Origin: Phycicoccus sp. CSK15P-2 | GTDB lineage: Bacteria; Actinomycetota; Actinomycetes; Actinomycetales; Dermatophilaceae | Assembly: GCF_016888005.1 (NCBI RefSeq) | Contig: NZ_JAFDVE010000023.1 | Span: 1 to 64,000, forward strand | Direction: 5' to 3' | DNA: 64,000 nucleotides | Shown: piece after piece, positions 9,212-17,251 of the stretch | Position numbering within the stretch: position 1 is the first letter of the stretch | Layout of the letters: every line of letters begins with the position of its first letter | Notes under the pieces: generated by a model | Database searches by the model: none | What the model saw: only the letters and a program-made list of their open reading frames with translations | Told to the model about the DNA's origin: nothing | Program-made: the position numbers and the translations under genes

Positions 9212-10071
9212 GTGCCACGCTGACGGTGCGTGGCACCGGGCCGCTCGCGCTCGTGGAGGACCTCGGGCGGCCGGGGCTCGCGGGCGTCGGGGTCGGTCGC
9301 TCGGGTGCCGCCGACCGGGGCGCGCTGCGGCAGGCGAACCGGGTGCTCGGCAACGACGAGGGGGCGGCGGCGGTGGAGGTGACCGCAGGCGGCCTGGACG
9401 TCGAGGTCGGGGGCGAGGGGGTCACGCTGTGTGTCACCGGCGCGGTCTGCGAGGTGACCGTCGACGGACGGGCGGTGGGGTCGCACGGCGTGGTCCGGGT
9501 GCCGGCCGGGTCGCGCGTGCGGCTCACTGCCCCGCGTGACGGGCTGCGGTGCTACCTCGGGGTACGCGGCGGTCTCGACGTCCCGGCGGTTCTGGGGTCG
9601 CGCAGCCACGACGTCCTCGCCCACCTCGGGCCGTCACCGCTCGCGGAGGGCACCGTGCTGAGGGTCGGCAGCGCGGAGCGTCCGATGCCCGGCATCGACC
9701 ATGTCCCCTGGCCACGTTCCGGGGCGGATGTCGTCCTGCGTGCCGTCCGCGGTCCGCGCGACGGATGGGTGCGCGACGCCGACGTCCTGACCACCGCCAC
9801 CTGGACCGCGACGGACCGCAGCAACCGGGTGGGGATGCGGCTTGCCGGCGCCGCGTTCGAGCAGGCGCGGGACGAGCAGCTGCCGAGCGAGGGGGTGTGG
9901 CGCGGTGCGGTGCAGGTGCCGCCGAGCGGCGAGCCCGTCCTCTTCCTCGCCGACCACCCGGTGACGGGCGGCTACCCGGTCGTCGCGGTCGTGCTCGACG
10001 AGGACGTCGACCGCGCCGCCCAGGTGCGTCCGGGGGAGTCGGTGTCGTTCCGATGGGTGGAGGCGCCATGA
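9208..10071 (+). CDS. pxpC: 5-oxoprolinase subunit C (KipA / biotin-dependent carboxyltransferase-like)
   Basis: A 287-residue KipA-family protein with [37 protein letters not shown], of which the EDxGRxGxxxxGVxxSGAxD pattern is diagnostic (residues about 15-40). [19 protein letters not shown] follows, then SNRVGMRL and [32 protein letters not shown] near the C-terminus. It completes the PxpABC enzyme. It overlaps pxpB at its start and the ycsI-like gene at its end (ATGA), so the four genes should be translated in step. Confidence 0.95.
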   Translation: MSATLTVRGTGPLALVEDLGRPGLAGVGVGRSGAADRGALRQANRVLGNDEGAAAVEVTAGGLDVEVGGEGVTLCVTGAVCEVTVDGRAVGSHGVVRVPAGSRVRLTAPRDGLRCYLGVRGGLDVPAVLGSRSHDVLAHLGPSPLAEGTVLRVGSAERPMPGIDHVPWPRSGADVVLRAVRGPRDGWVRDADVLTTATWTATDRSNRVGMRLAGAAFEQARDEQLPSEGVWRGAVQVPPSGEPVLFLADHPVTGGYPVVAVVLDEDVDRAAQVRPGESVSFRWVEAP

Positions 10072-10877
10072 GTCCCGTCGAGCCACAGCCGCTCCCGACC
10101 GACCCGGCCGCCCTCTCGCCGGCCGAGGCGCGGGCGCTGTTCCGCGGCGGCCTCGCCATGCCGACCGCCGGATGGTGCGCCGGGTGGACCCAGGCCAACC
10201 TGCTGGCCGTGCCGCGCGACATCGCCTTCGACGTTCTCCTCTTCGCACAGCGCAACCCGAAACCGTGCCCGGTGCTCGACGTGCTCGAGCCCGGCGTGGT
10301 CTCGGGGCCGCTGCTCGACGGAGACGTCCGCACCGACCTGCCCGCCTACCGGGTGTACGTCGACGGCGAGCTCGTCGAGGAGACGCCGGACGTCACCGGC
10401 TGGTGGCGGGAGGACCTCGTCGCGTTCCTCGTCGGGTGCTCGTTCACCTTCGAGGCCGCGCTGATCGACGGTGGGGTGCCGGTGCGGCACGTCGAGCAGG
10501 GCCGGAACGTGCCGATGTACGTGACGTCGCGGCGGTGCCGGTCGGCCGGGTCGATGGGTGGGCCGCTCGTCGTGTCGATGCGGCCGGTGCCCGCCGGTCA
10601 GGTGGCGGACGCCGTCCGCATCACCTCGCGCTACCCGGCTGTTCACGGTGCGCCGGTGCACGTCGGTGACCCGGGTGTGCTCGGCATCCGCGACCTCGCG
10701 CAGCCGGACTTCGGCGAGGCCGTCGAGCTGCACGACGGGGACGTCCCGGTCTTCTGGGGGTGCGGGGTGACGCCGCAGGCGGCCGTGATGGAGTCGCGTC
10801 CGCCGCTGGCCATCGCGCACGCGCCCGGGCACATGCTCGTCACGGACGTCCGCGACGCCGACTACGTCGTCCCCTGA
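10068..10877 (+). CDS. Putative hydro-lyase, YcsI/DUF1445 family
   Basis: A 269-residue protein of the family annotated as putative hydro-lyases (YcsI, DUF1445). Landmarks are the [17 protein letters not shown] segment, [31 protein letters not shown], the middle [14 protein letters not shown], and the C-terminal FWGCGVTPQ with APGHMLVTD. It is a constant neighbour of pxpABC; proposed roles connect it with D-glutamate or 5-oxoproline metabolism, unproven. Last gene of the operon. Its final 14 codons (end at 10877) recur almost exactly at 12630-12672, beyond the next two genes. Confidence 0.9.
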   Translation: MSPVEPQPLPTDPAALSPAEARALFRGGLAMPTAGWCAGWTQANLLAVPRDIAFDVLLFAQRNPKPCPVLDVLEPGVVSGPLLDGDVRTDLPAYRVYVDGELVEETPDVTGWWREDLVAFLVGCSFTFEAALIDGGVPVRHVEQGRNVPMYVTSRRCRSAGSMGGPLVVSMRPVPAGQVADAVRITSRYPAVHGAPVHVGDPGVLGIRDLAQPDFGEAVELHDGDVPVFWGCGVTPQAAVMESRPPLAIAHAPGHMLVTDVRDADYVVP

Positions 10878-10878
10878 C
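10836..10878 (+). repeat. Direct repeat copy 1: 3' end of the ycsI-like gene
   Basis: These 43 bases, from the LVTD codons to just past the stop, match 12630-12672 with three mismatches (40/43). The two copies are in the same orientation and enclose the saccharopine-dehydrogenase-like gene and its TetR regulator. Confidence 0.75.
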
Positions 10879-10911
10879 CACATCCGACGGACGGTGTCGG
10901 TGGCTCACCGG

Positions 10912-11970
10912 CTAGGGCGAGATGACGAGCTCCGCTCCGGCCGCGAGGGCGACCTCCGGTCCGAACAGCCGTGCCGGGGTGAAGGTGCCGGGGCGCCCGT
11001 CGCCGTCGGCCAGCCGACGGGCCACCTCGGCGGCCGCGGCGGCCGTGAACTCCATGCCGTCGCCGGTGCGCAGCCATCCCTCGCGCACCCGGCCGGACGG
11101 CCACTCCACCCGGGCGTGGCCCCAGGATGACGGGCGGGGGCGCTCCCGGGCGGTGGTGATCCGGCTCCGGGCCAGCCGGCGGGTGGTGAAGGCCGCCAGG
11201 CCCGGTAGGCGTAGCACGCTACCGAGCGTCGGGACCGCTGCTCGCAGCACCGAGCTCGCCGGCACGAGTGCCGAGGCGCCGACCACCGATGCGGCACCGC
11301 TGGCCTGCCAGGCGGCGAACAGCTCGCCACTGCCCAGGGCGGCGGTGGTTACCACGTCGCCATCGGGTGTGGTCAGCCGCTGGGCGGCGCGGCCCGACCG
11401 GGTGCGGACCATCCGGCCCTCGCGCACCTCGCGTCCACCGTCGATCATTCCCTGCACGACCGACGCGGCCAGGGCCTCACCGACGACGCCCGATGGGGTG
11501 GCGACCGACGCCACGGCGTCGACCCGGACCTGTGCGGGTGCCTCCTCGCCCGCCAGGAGCTCGAGCAGGACGCTCTCGGTCGCAAGGACACCGAAGCCGG
11601 CCCCGCAGACGAGTGTGCGTCGGGACGTCCTCGCCTCCTCGTCCATCTCGTGCAAGGACTCGAACGCGCTGATCTCGTTGCCGATGTCGACGTAGCCCGT
11701 GCCCGGGGGGCAGGCCCGCGCGACCTGCGGCCCCGAGTCCGCGAAGGGGCCCACGGTGTTCACCACGACCGCGGGGGTCTCGGTGGACAGGTGGGTGCAG
11801 ACCTCATCGAGAGAGCCCGTCACCGCGCGCAGGTCGCGGTGCAGGCCGCTCAGCCGTGCTCGGTCACGGCCGGCCACGACCACGTTGGCACCGGCCCCGC
11901 GCAGGAGGCGCACCACCTCACGGCCGACCCGCCCGGTCGCGCCGAGCACCCAGATCTCACCCGGCATCAC
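10912..11970 (-). CDS. Saccharopine dehydrogenase-like NAD(P)-binding protein
   Basis: A 352-residue Rossmann-fold protein. IWVLGATGRVGREVVRLL at residues 6-23 is the dinucleotide motif, and VVNTVGPFADSGPQVARAC (about 69-87) is typical of the trans-acting enoyl reductase/saccharopine dehydrogenase group, as is YVDIGNE. The C-terminal half is less conserved and ends in a mixed domain. Substrate unknown; lipid- or polyketide-modifying reduction is one possibility from the family. It is divergent from a TetR gene with a repeat-rich 75-base spacer, so it is most likely that repressor's target. It lies inside the block flanked by the 43-bp direct repeats. Confidence 0.75.
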   Translation of the reverse strand: MMPGEIWVLGATGRVGREVVRLLRGAGANVVVAGRDRARLSGLHRDLRAVTGSLDEVCTHLSTETPAVVVNTVGPFADSGPQVARACPPGTGYVDIGNEISAFESLHEMDEEARTSRRTLVCGAGFGVLATESVLLELLAGEEAPAQVRVDAVASVATPSGVVGEALAASVVQGMIDGGREVREGRMVRTRSGRAAQRLTTPDGDVVTTAALGSGELFAAWQASGAASVVGASALVPASSVLRAAVPTLGSVLRLPGLAAFTTRRLARSRITTARERPRPSSWGHARVEWPSGRVREGWLRTGDGMEFTAAAAAEVARRLADGDGRPGTFTPARLFGPEVALAAGAELVISP

Positions 11971-11990
11971 CGGCTCCCTTCACGACACGT

Positions 11991-12047
11991 CATGTCATCA
12001 CTATGTCACGCGACGACATGTCATGTCATCACTAGGATGTGACACAT
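11991..12047. promoter_or_regulatory. Operator array between divergent reductase and TetR genes
   Basis: CATGTCATCACTA occurs twice in direct orientation (11991-12003 and 12022-12034), 31 bases apart, i.e. three helical turns. ATGTGACACAT, a perfect 11-base palindrome (12037-12047), overlaps the TetR start codon. Together they make a likely multi-site operator for autoregulation and control of the divergent gene. Confidence 0.6.
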
Positions 12048-12624
12048 GGGTCGATGGCAGCCGGGTTCGACGGAGCGGCTGGAGCACGCTGCCCTCGACC
12101 TCTTCGCCGAGCAGGGCTTCGCCGACACGACCGTTCCCCAGATCACGGCCCGGGCCGGGCTCACGACGCGGACGTTCTTCCGCCACTTCGCCGACAAGCG
12201 CGAGGTGCTCTTCTCCGGTGACGACCTCCTGCCCGAGCGGGTGGCCGCCCTCCTGGCGGATGTCCCACCGACGGTCGGCCCGATGGAGCTCGTCGCCGAC
12301 CGCCTGGCCCCGGCGGTGAGCGGGGTGTTCGAGGGTCGCAGCCTGGGCTATCTGCTCCGTCGCCGGGCCGTGGTCGCCGCCGAGCCCGCTCTGCAGGAGC
12401 GCGAGCTGCGTAAGTTCTCGGCGATGGTGGACGCCCTCGAGCAGGGGTTCGTGGACCGGGGAGTGGACCGGTGGACCGCCCAGCTGGTCGCCGAGCTCGC
12501 CGTAGCGGCGTTCCGGGTCGCCGCCGGCCGCTGGCTCGACCAGCGTGGCACGCCGGACCTGGCAACCGTCATGGACGAGACGCTGGCGGCGATGCGGCAC
12601 GTCGTGTCGACGCCGTCGATGTGA
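12046..12624 (+). CDS. TetR-family transcriptional regulator
   Basis: A 192-residue repressor. The N-terminal TetR helix-turn-helix spans about residues 9-55 (RLEHAALDLFAEQGFADTT, then ITARAGLTTRTFFRHFADKREVLF, the recognition helix region). The C-terminal half is helical and unassigned to a ligand. It is divergent from the saccharopine-dehydrogenase-like gene and its own ATG sits in a palindrome, so autorepression is likely. It ends six bases before the second copy of the ycsI-tail repeat. Confidence 0.9.
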   Translation: MGRWQPGSTERLEHAALDLFAEQGFADTTVPQITARAGLTTRTFFRHFADKREVLFSGDDLLPERVAALLADVPPTVGPMELVADRLAPAVSGVFEGRSLGYLLRRRAVVAAEPALQERELRKFSAMVDALEQGFVDRGVDRWTAQLVAELAVAAFRVAAGRWLDQRGTPDLATVMDETLAAMRHVVSTPSM

Positions 12625-12629
12625 CGGCG

Positions 12630-12672
12630 CTCGTCACGGACGCTCGCGACGCCGACTACGTCGTCCCGTGAC
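12630..12672 (+). repeat. Direct repeat copy 2: displaced tail of the ycsI-like gene
   Basis: This matches 10836-10878 in 40 of 43 bases, still encodes [14 protein letters not shown] and a stop, but is not attached to any gene body on the plus strand. The stop codon of the convergent MFS gene (12656) lies inside it. Read as a scar: MFS and the ycsI-like gene were once adjacent and convergent. Confidence 0.75.
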
Positions 12673-13840
12673 GCCCCGTGTCGGGGTCGGGGAAGCGCAG
12701 GAGCGCGGCGAGGGCGCCGGCGGCGGCGACGACCCCGAAGGCCACGGTCAGCCCTCCGTGACCGCTCAGCGTGCCCACGAGCGGTGCGCCGAGCGCCTGG
12801 CCGGCGGCGATGGCGAGGAACCCGGCCCAGACGCCGGCGGCGATGTGGTCCGGCCAGACGCGGGTCGCTCCGACGAGCACGAGCCCGGTCAGTCCGATGT
12901 AGGACGCACCGAAGACGCCCGCCGTCAGCAGCGCAGCGGCCCCGGCCGGCCACAGCGCCAGCGCCCCGGTGCTGCCGGCGAGGCACAGCATGAGCAGCCT
13001 CCAGGACCGGGCGGCGCCGAGCCGGTGGCTCACGTCCCCGCCCGCGGCCGCGAGGATGCCGGCGGCGCCGAGCACCACCCACAGCAGTGCCGAGGCTCGC
13101 GGGCTCGCGCCGCCGACGCTCTCGGCGAGATCCCGGCCGTACGTCCAGGTGGCGACGCTGACCAGGCCCATCGCCGCGGAGACCACGACCAGGCGGGCGC
13201 CGCCGGGCGCCCGCGGCGGCAGCAGCCGCACGGCCCGGGCGTCGGGGCCGACGTGGGTGGCGGAGCGGGGTACGACCACGACGACCCAGGCCGTCACGAC
13301 GGCGGCGACCACGGCGAAGCAGAGCCAGGCCGCACGCCACCGGTCGGCCAGCAGTGCCGCTACCGGCCCGGAGGCCAGCACGCCGAGCCCCGTCCCGGCG
13401 TTGACGACGGTCTGCGACCTGTCGCGTCGTTCCACTGCCACCCAGCGCGCCACCGCCTGGGCCAGCGGCGGGGACGCGACACCCGTGCTCGACCCGGCGA
13501 CCAGGACGCCGACGGCCAGCATCGTCGGGCCGGTCGAGGCGGCGACAGTGAGCATGCCGAGCATGGCCGTCGCCCCGGCCGCGGAGGCGACGAGGCGAGG
13601 GCCCCAGCGGGCCGTGGCGACGGTGCTCACGAGGATCGCGACGCAGTACCCGACGTACGCCCCCGACCCGACCCATCCGCTCATCGCCCGGGACACGCCC
13701 AGCTCCGTCCCCATCGCCGGCGCCAGGAGCCCGTAGGCGAACCGGGCCAGGCCGTAGCAGGTGGCGACGAGCGCCGTCCCCGCGGCGACGAGTGGCCATC
13801 TGCCGGTGGTGGGTGGGCTCGTCCTCGCCCGAGTCGTCAT
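12656..13840 (-). CDS. MFS transporter
   Basis: A 394-residue protein with about twelve hydrophobic segments of the major facilitator superfamily, starting GRWPLVAAGTALVATCYGLARFAYGLLAPAM. A cytoplasmic loop with an R/W-rich segment (VARWVAVERRDRSQTVVNAGTGLG) lies between helices 4 and 5, of the sugar-efflux/CynX-like branch. Substrate unknown; efflux is favoured since a TetR gene is divergent and separated only by a strong palindrome. The ATG at 13840 is chosen because the longer option would run through that operator. Its last codons and stop lie in the displaced ycsI tail. Confidence 0.85.
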   Translation of the reverse strand: MTTRARTSPPTTGRWPLVAAGTALVATCYGLARFAYGLLAPAMGTELGVSRAMSGWVGSGAYVGYCVAILVSTVATARWGPRLVASAAGATAMLGMLTVAASTGPTMLAVGVLVAGSSTGVASPPLAQAVARWVAVERRDRSQTVVNAGTGLGVLASGPVAALLADRWRAAWLCFAVVAAVVTAWVVVVVPRSATHVGPDARAVRLLPPRAPGGARLVVVSAAMGLVSVATWTYGRDLAESVGGASPRASALLWVVLGAAGILAAAGGDVSHRLGAARSWRLLMLCLAGSTGALALWPAGAAALLTAGVFGASYIGLTGLVLVGATRVWPDHIAAGVWAGFLAIAAGQALGAPLVGTLSGHGGLTVAFGVVAAAGALAALLRFPDPDTGRHGTT

Positions 13841-13847
13841 CCAGTCA

Positions 13848-13869
13848 TGATAGAACGATCGTTCTATCA
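13848..13869. promoter_or_regulatory. TetR operator, 22-bp perfect palindrome
   Basis: The half-site TGATAGAACGA is followed directly by its exact reverse complement, giving a 22-base palindrome centred at 13858/13859. It lies 8 bases before the MFS start and 17 before the TetR start, so one dimer (or two overlapping) could repress both. Confidence 0.75.
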
Positions 13870-13886
13870 GCGCTATCCTGGCAGAC

Positions 13887-14498
13887 ATGCCCCGTGCGAC
13901 GCCCCGGCAGCCCCGGGGCTCCGCGGTGCCTGCGCGGCGCCGGCTCCTCGACGCCGCCGAGGAGCTCTTCTACCGGGACGGCATCGCCGGGACGGGCGTG
14001 GACGCCGTGCTCACCAGGGCCGGCGTCGCGATCGGTTCGCTGTACCGCAACTTCGCCGGCAAGGACGGCCTCACGGTCGCCTACCTCGACGACCGGCAGG
14101 CCCGCTGGACGGCCTGCTGGGACGACGCGGTCGCCACGGCCACGACGCCCGAGGGCCGGGTGCTGGCCGTCTTCGACGCCCTGGAGGGATGGGCGGCCCA
14201 GGAGGGCGCGTCGCGCGGATGCGCCGACCTGGCGGCGCTGGTCTCACTGCCGCCCGGCCATCCCGCTGCCGTGGCCGCGCTGCGGCACAAGGCCGAGCTC
14301 GCCGCGCGGCTCCGGGCGCTGGTCGAGGAGGCCGTCCCGGCCGGCGCGGTGGACGCCACCACCGACCAGGTCGTCCTCGCCTACGACGGGGCGCTGGCCC
14401 GCCTGGCCGTGGGCGGGCCGGCGCCGGGCCCGGAGGACCCGCTGGAGGCGGCCCGGGCCGTCGTGCGAGGCAGCCTGCGATCCGCCGCGGCGCCCTGA
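13887..14498 (+). CDS. TetR-family transcriptional regulator
   Basis: A 203-residue TetR protein: ARRRLLDAAEELFYRDGIAGTGVDAVLTRAGVAIGSLYRNFAGKDGLTVAYLDDR (about 16-70) is the DNA-binding domain, of the type often paired with MFS exporters. The C-terminal domain contains RGCADLAALVSLPPGHPA, resembling the TetR_C 33/YcdC-like helical fold. Divergent from the MFS gene across the 22-bp palindrome, which is almost certainly its operator. Confidence 0.9.
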   Translation: MPRATPRQPRGSAVPARRRLLDAAEELFYRDGIAGTGVDAVLTRAGVAIGSLYRNFAGKDGLTVAYLDDRQARWTACWDDAVATATTPEGRVLAVFDALEGWAAQEGASRGCADLAALVSLPPGHPAAVAALRHKAELAARLRALVEEAVPAGAVDATTDQVVLAYDGALARLAVGGPAPGPEDPLEAARAVVRGSLRSAAAP

Positions 14499-14531
14499 CG
14501 GGCCGTCGGCCCGACCGCCCTCTCGCATCCG

Positions 14532-14996
14532 TCAACCCTGTTCGCGAGCCTCGCCGTCGCCGCGCAGGGCCTGGGTCATGCTCCGCAGCAGCCGCAGGGC
14601 ATCGGCCTGCTCGTCCTCGCTCAGGCCGGCCAGCATCCTGACCTCGACGGACCGGACGGCCGCACTCGCTGCGGCCAGGCGACGCCGGCCGTGCGCCGTG
14701 AGCCGGGTCGGAAGCACCTTGCCGACCGGCGCCCGTGCCGGGCGGGTCACCTCGCCGCCGCGTTCGAGGGACTGCAGCAGCGTGTTCATCGACTGCCGGG
14801 TCACGAACGCGCCTCGGGCCAGCTCGGAGCTCGACAGGCCCGGACGCTGGGCCAGCAGCTCGAGGCAGGAGTAGTGGGTGACGCTCATTCCGAGTGGTCG
14901 CAGGACCTCCTCCATGGCGGAGCGGAGCGCGCTGGACGCCTCCTTGAGCAGGTAGCCCAGCGAGGTCTCCAGGTCGACGCCCTCACCTTGACTCAT
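14532..14996 (-). CDS. MarR-family transcriptional regulator
   Basis: A 154-residue winged-helix protein. MSVTHYSCLELLAQRPGLSSSELARGAFVTRQSMNTLLQSLERGGEVTRPA (about 36-85) is the MarR DNA-binding core, followed by the beta wing with KVLPTRLTAHGRRRL and a C-terminal dimerisation helix. Divergent from a VOC-family gene with two closely spaced inverted repeats between them. Infer repression of the VOC gene and of itself, relieved by a small molecule, perhaps the VOC protein's substrate. Confidence 0.9.
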   Translation of the reverse strand: MSQGEGVDLETSLGYLLKEASSALRSAMEEVLRPLGMSVTHYSCLELLAQRPGLSSSELARGAFVTRQSMNTLLQSLERGGEVTRPARAPVGKVLPTRLTAHGRRRLAAASAAVRSVEVRMLAGLSEDEQADALRLLRSMTQALRGDGEAREQG

Positions 14997-15039
14997 GTCA
15001 GGAGTCTGACATACGCTTCTCGATGTCAGAAAACTGACA
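14995..15039. promoter_or_regulatory. Two MarR operators in tandem
   Basis: ATGTCAG-GAGT-CTGACAT (14995-15012) has 7-base arms. ATGTCAG-AAAA-CTGACA (15023-15039) has 6-base perfect arms with the same half-site. Centres are 28 bases apart. The first overlaps the MarR start codon and the second is 24 bases before the VOC ATG. Confidence 0.75.
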
Positions 15040-15062
15040 CACATCGACCCCAGGAGAACCGC

Positions 15063-15431
15063 ATGCCCGCCACCGGCCCCGACTTCATCTCGCTCCAGGC
15101 GCGCGACCTCGACGCGTCCCAGAGGTTCTACGAGAAGTACCTCGGCCTCGTCCGTTCGCAGGCCGGCCCGCCGCACGCCGTCGTCTTCGACACCGAGCCC
15201 ATCGCCTTCGCGGTCCGGGACGTCGTCCCCGGCACCGACCTGGACGCCGTGGCCCGGCCGGGGCTCGGGGCGGCCGTCTGGCTGCACGCCACGGAGGTCC
15301 AGGCGATCCACGACGCCCTCGTCGCCGACGGCCACACGATCGTGTCGGAGCCGGTCGACGGCCCCTTCGGCCGGACGTTCACGTTCGCGGACCCCGACGG
15401 CTACCACGTCACGCTCCACGACCGCAGGTGA
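15063..15431 (+). CDS. VOC-family (glyoxalase/bleomycin-resistance fold) protein
   Basis: A 122-residue single-module VOC protein: FISLQARDLDASQRFYEKYLGL at the start and FTFADPDGYHVTLHD at the end give the paired beta-alpha-beta units with the usual metal-ligand positions (Glu in the final strand replaced by the His/Thr region, so metal binding is uncertain). Possible roles are detoxification, dioxygenase-like chemistry or ligand sequestration. An AGGAG lies 8 bases upstream of the ATG. Divergent from MarR and probably controlled by it. Convergent with glpD, 19 bases apart. Confidence 0.85.
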   Translation: MPATGPDFISLQARDLDASQRFYEKYLGLVRSQAGPPHAVVFDTEPIAFAVRDVVPGTDLDAVARPGLGAAVWLHATEVQAIHDALVADGHTIVSEPVDGPFGRTFTFADPDGYHVTLHDRR

Positions 15432-15450
15432 CCGTGGTGCGGCACCGAGG

Positions 15451-17088
15451 TCAGCCGGCGGGGCGCGCCGCCTCCTTGGCGGCGAGGTAGTCGGCGAGGC
15501 GACGCTCGGCGTCGTCACCGAAGAGGATGCCGGCGACCTCGCGCATGCCGTCGGAGTCGACCTGGCGGTGGTCGCGCACGACGAGGTCGATCTTGCTGCG
15601 GCGCCGCATGAAGTCCTCCATCGTCACAACCATCTCGGCCTCGGCGGCGGTGTACAGCTCGGCGCGCAGGTAGTCGGCCGAGCCCATGACGTCCTCGCCC
15701 ATCGACGGGTCGGCCCGGATGGCCTCGAGGAGGTCGAACGCCCGCCGCCCGTAGCGGCGCCACAGCCGGTCGGTGAGCGGCTCGGTGTCGGGCTTGGTGC
15801 GCAGCGAGTCCAGCCGCATGAGCCGCGCCTGGCGGTAGAACTCCGTGCGGGTCTGGGCCGCCGGCTCGCCGTACCAGTTGCCGAGATCCTTCTCGAGCGG
15901 GATGCCCAGGTGCTCGACCTCGGCCGCCACCTCCTCCCCGACGTTGAGGCAGTCGGTGAGCTTGCCGCCGAGCACGCTGACGACGCCCCGCTGGTCGTCC
16001 CGCTCGATCTCGTGCTTGCGGGACAGTGACGTCCAGTCGTCCTCGGAGTGGTCGCCGTCGCTGCGCTCGACGACGAGCGGACGTACCCCGCAGCGCTCGG
16101 AGATGACGTCGTCCGCGCTGAGCGGCCGCTCGAGGTCGAGCCGGGCGTTGATCTGCTCGAGGAGGAACTCGCGGTCCTCGTCCGTGACGTGCGTGTACGG
16201 GGTGTCGACCCGGGTGTCGGTGGTGCCGATGACCGAGCGCCGTCCCATCGGGATGACGTAGAAGAGCCGCTGGGTGTCGTCGAAGAACGCGAGCACGCGG
16301 TCGTGGCGGGTCGTCGTCAGCCGCGGGACGACGAGGTGGATGCCCTTGGAGTAGACGATCCGGTGCGCGGTGTGGACTCCGAGGGCGTCGGTGAGGTCGT
16401 CCGAGAAGGGGCCGGTGGCGTTGACGAGGACCCTTGCCGCGGTGGTGATCTCGGCGTCGGTGTCGACGTCCCGCAGCGTCACGAGCCAGCGGTCGGCGAC
16501 CCGGGTGGCGTCGACGAGCTCGACGTAGTTGGCCGTCGCGGCCCCGGCCTCCAGCGCGGAGCGGACGAAGGAGAAGACGAAGCGGCTGTCGTTGTCGACG
16601 AGGTAGGCGTCCTGGTACTGGATGCCGCCGCGGACGTCCGAGGTGTCGATGGCCGGCTCCTCGGCCTTGATCTCCTCGGCGTCGAAGAGCCGCGGCCGCT
16701 GCGTACCGAACTGGCCGATGCCCCAGTAGGCCGCCGCGCCGAGCCCCGCGAACCACGGCGCGTACGGGGCGGAGTGGTCGAGCGCGGCGAGGAAGCCGAT
16801 CTCCTTGACGTTGTCCGGGTAGGCCTTCATCAGCCGGTTGCGGCTGCGGGACAGCCCGAACACGAGGGGCAGCTCGTAGTTCTCCAGGTATTTGAAGCCG
16901 CCCCACACGAGGTTGGAGGACTCCTGGCTCGTGAAGCCGCCGAAGTCACCGCGGTCGACGAGCGCGACGGACGCCCCACGGCCGGCGAGGGCAGCGGCCG
17001 AGACGGCACCGTTGATCCCCGCACCGACGACGAGGACGTCGAAGAAGCCGCCGTCGATCCGGTCGATGTTGGCCGACCTGAGGCTCAT
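15451..17088 (-). CDS. glpD: Glycerol-3-phosphate dehydrogenase/oxidase
   Basis: A 545-residue FAD enzyme oxidising glycerol-3-phosphate to dihydroxyacetone phosphate with electrons to the respiratory chain, membrane-associated. The N-terminus FDVLVVGAGINGAVSAAALAGRGASVALVDRGDFGGFTSQESSNLVWGGFKYLE contains the FAD-binding GxGxxG and the GlpD signature SS(N/K)LxxGGxRYLE-like segment. IGTTDTRVDTPYTHVTDED and VVSVLGGKLTDCLNVGEEV are later family motifs, and a C-terminal DAO_C-like domain is present. A 21-bp inverted repeat lies just upstream. No glpK, glpF or glpR in the window. Slightly shorter than the 560-580 residues usual in actinobacteria. Confidence 0.93.
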   Translation of the reverse strand: MSLRSANIDRIDGGFFDVLVVGAGINGAVSAAALAGRGASVALVDRGDFGGFTSQESSNLVWGGFKYLENYELPLVFGLSRSRNRLMKAYPDNVKEIGFLAALDHSAPYAPWFAGLGAAAYWGIGQFGTQRPRLFDAEEIKAEEPAIDTSDVRGGIQYQDAYLVDNDSRFVFSFVRSALEAGAATANYVELVDATRVADRWLVTLRDVDTDAEITTAARVLVNATGPFSDDLTDALGVHTAHRIVYSKGIHLVVPRLTTTRHDRVLAFFDDTQRLFYVIPMGRRSVIGTTDTRVDTPYTHVTDEDREFLLEQINARLDLERPLSADDVISERCGVRPLVVERSDGDHSEDDWTSLSRKHEIERDDQRGVVSVLGGKLTDCLNVGEEVAAEVEHLGIPLEKDLGNWYGEPAAQTRTEFYRQARLMRLDSLRTKPDTEPLTDRLWRRYGRRAFDLLEAIRADPSMGEDVMGSADYLRAELYTAAEAEMVVTMEDFMRRRSKIDLVVRDHRQVDSDGMREVAGILFGDDAERRLADYLAAKEAARPAG

Positions 17089-17113
17089 GACCCCAGCCTA
17101 GGCGTGGGTCGCT

Positions 17114-17134
17114 CTCGACCGGACCCCGGTCGAG
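17114..17134. promoter_or_regulatory. Candidate operator upstream of glpD
   Basis: CTCGACCGG-ACC-CCGGTCGAG is a perfect 9-base inverted repeat with a 3-base centre, 26 bases upstream of the glpD start. The remainder of the 17089-17251 gap shows nothing recognisable. It could equally be a terminator for the SDR gene upstream, but no T run follows. Confidence 0.45.
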
Positions 17135-17251
17135 GTGAAACCCGACCCTGTGGAGGTCGCGCATCACCTCGACTCGATGGGAGCCGCACCGCCGGGCGAA
17201 CGCGTCAGCCGGTGTGAGGTGCGCATGCCGCCATCCGCACACCGCTGCTGC

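Noticed and set aside
10878-12629. Transposon or integrase gene in the repeat-flanked block
   Set aside because: Only a reductase and a TetR gene are present on either strand; no recombinase motif was seen.
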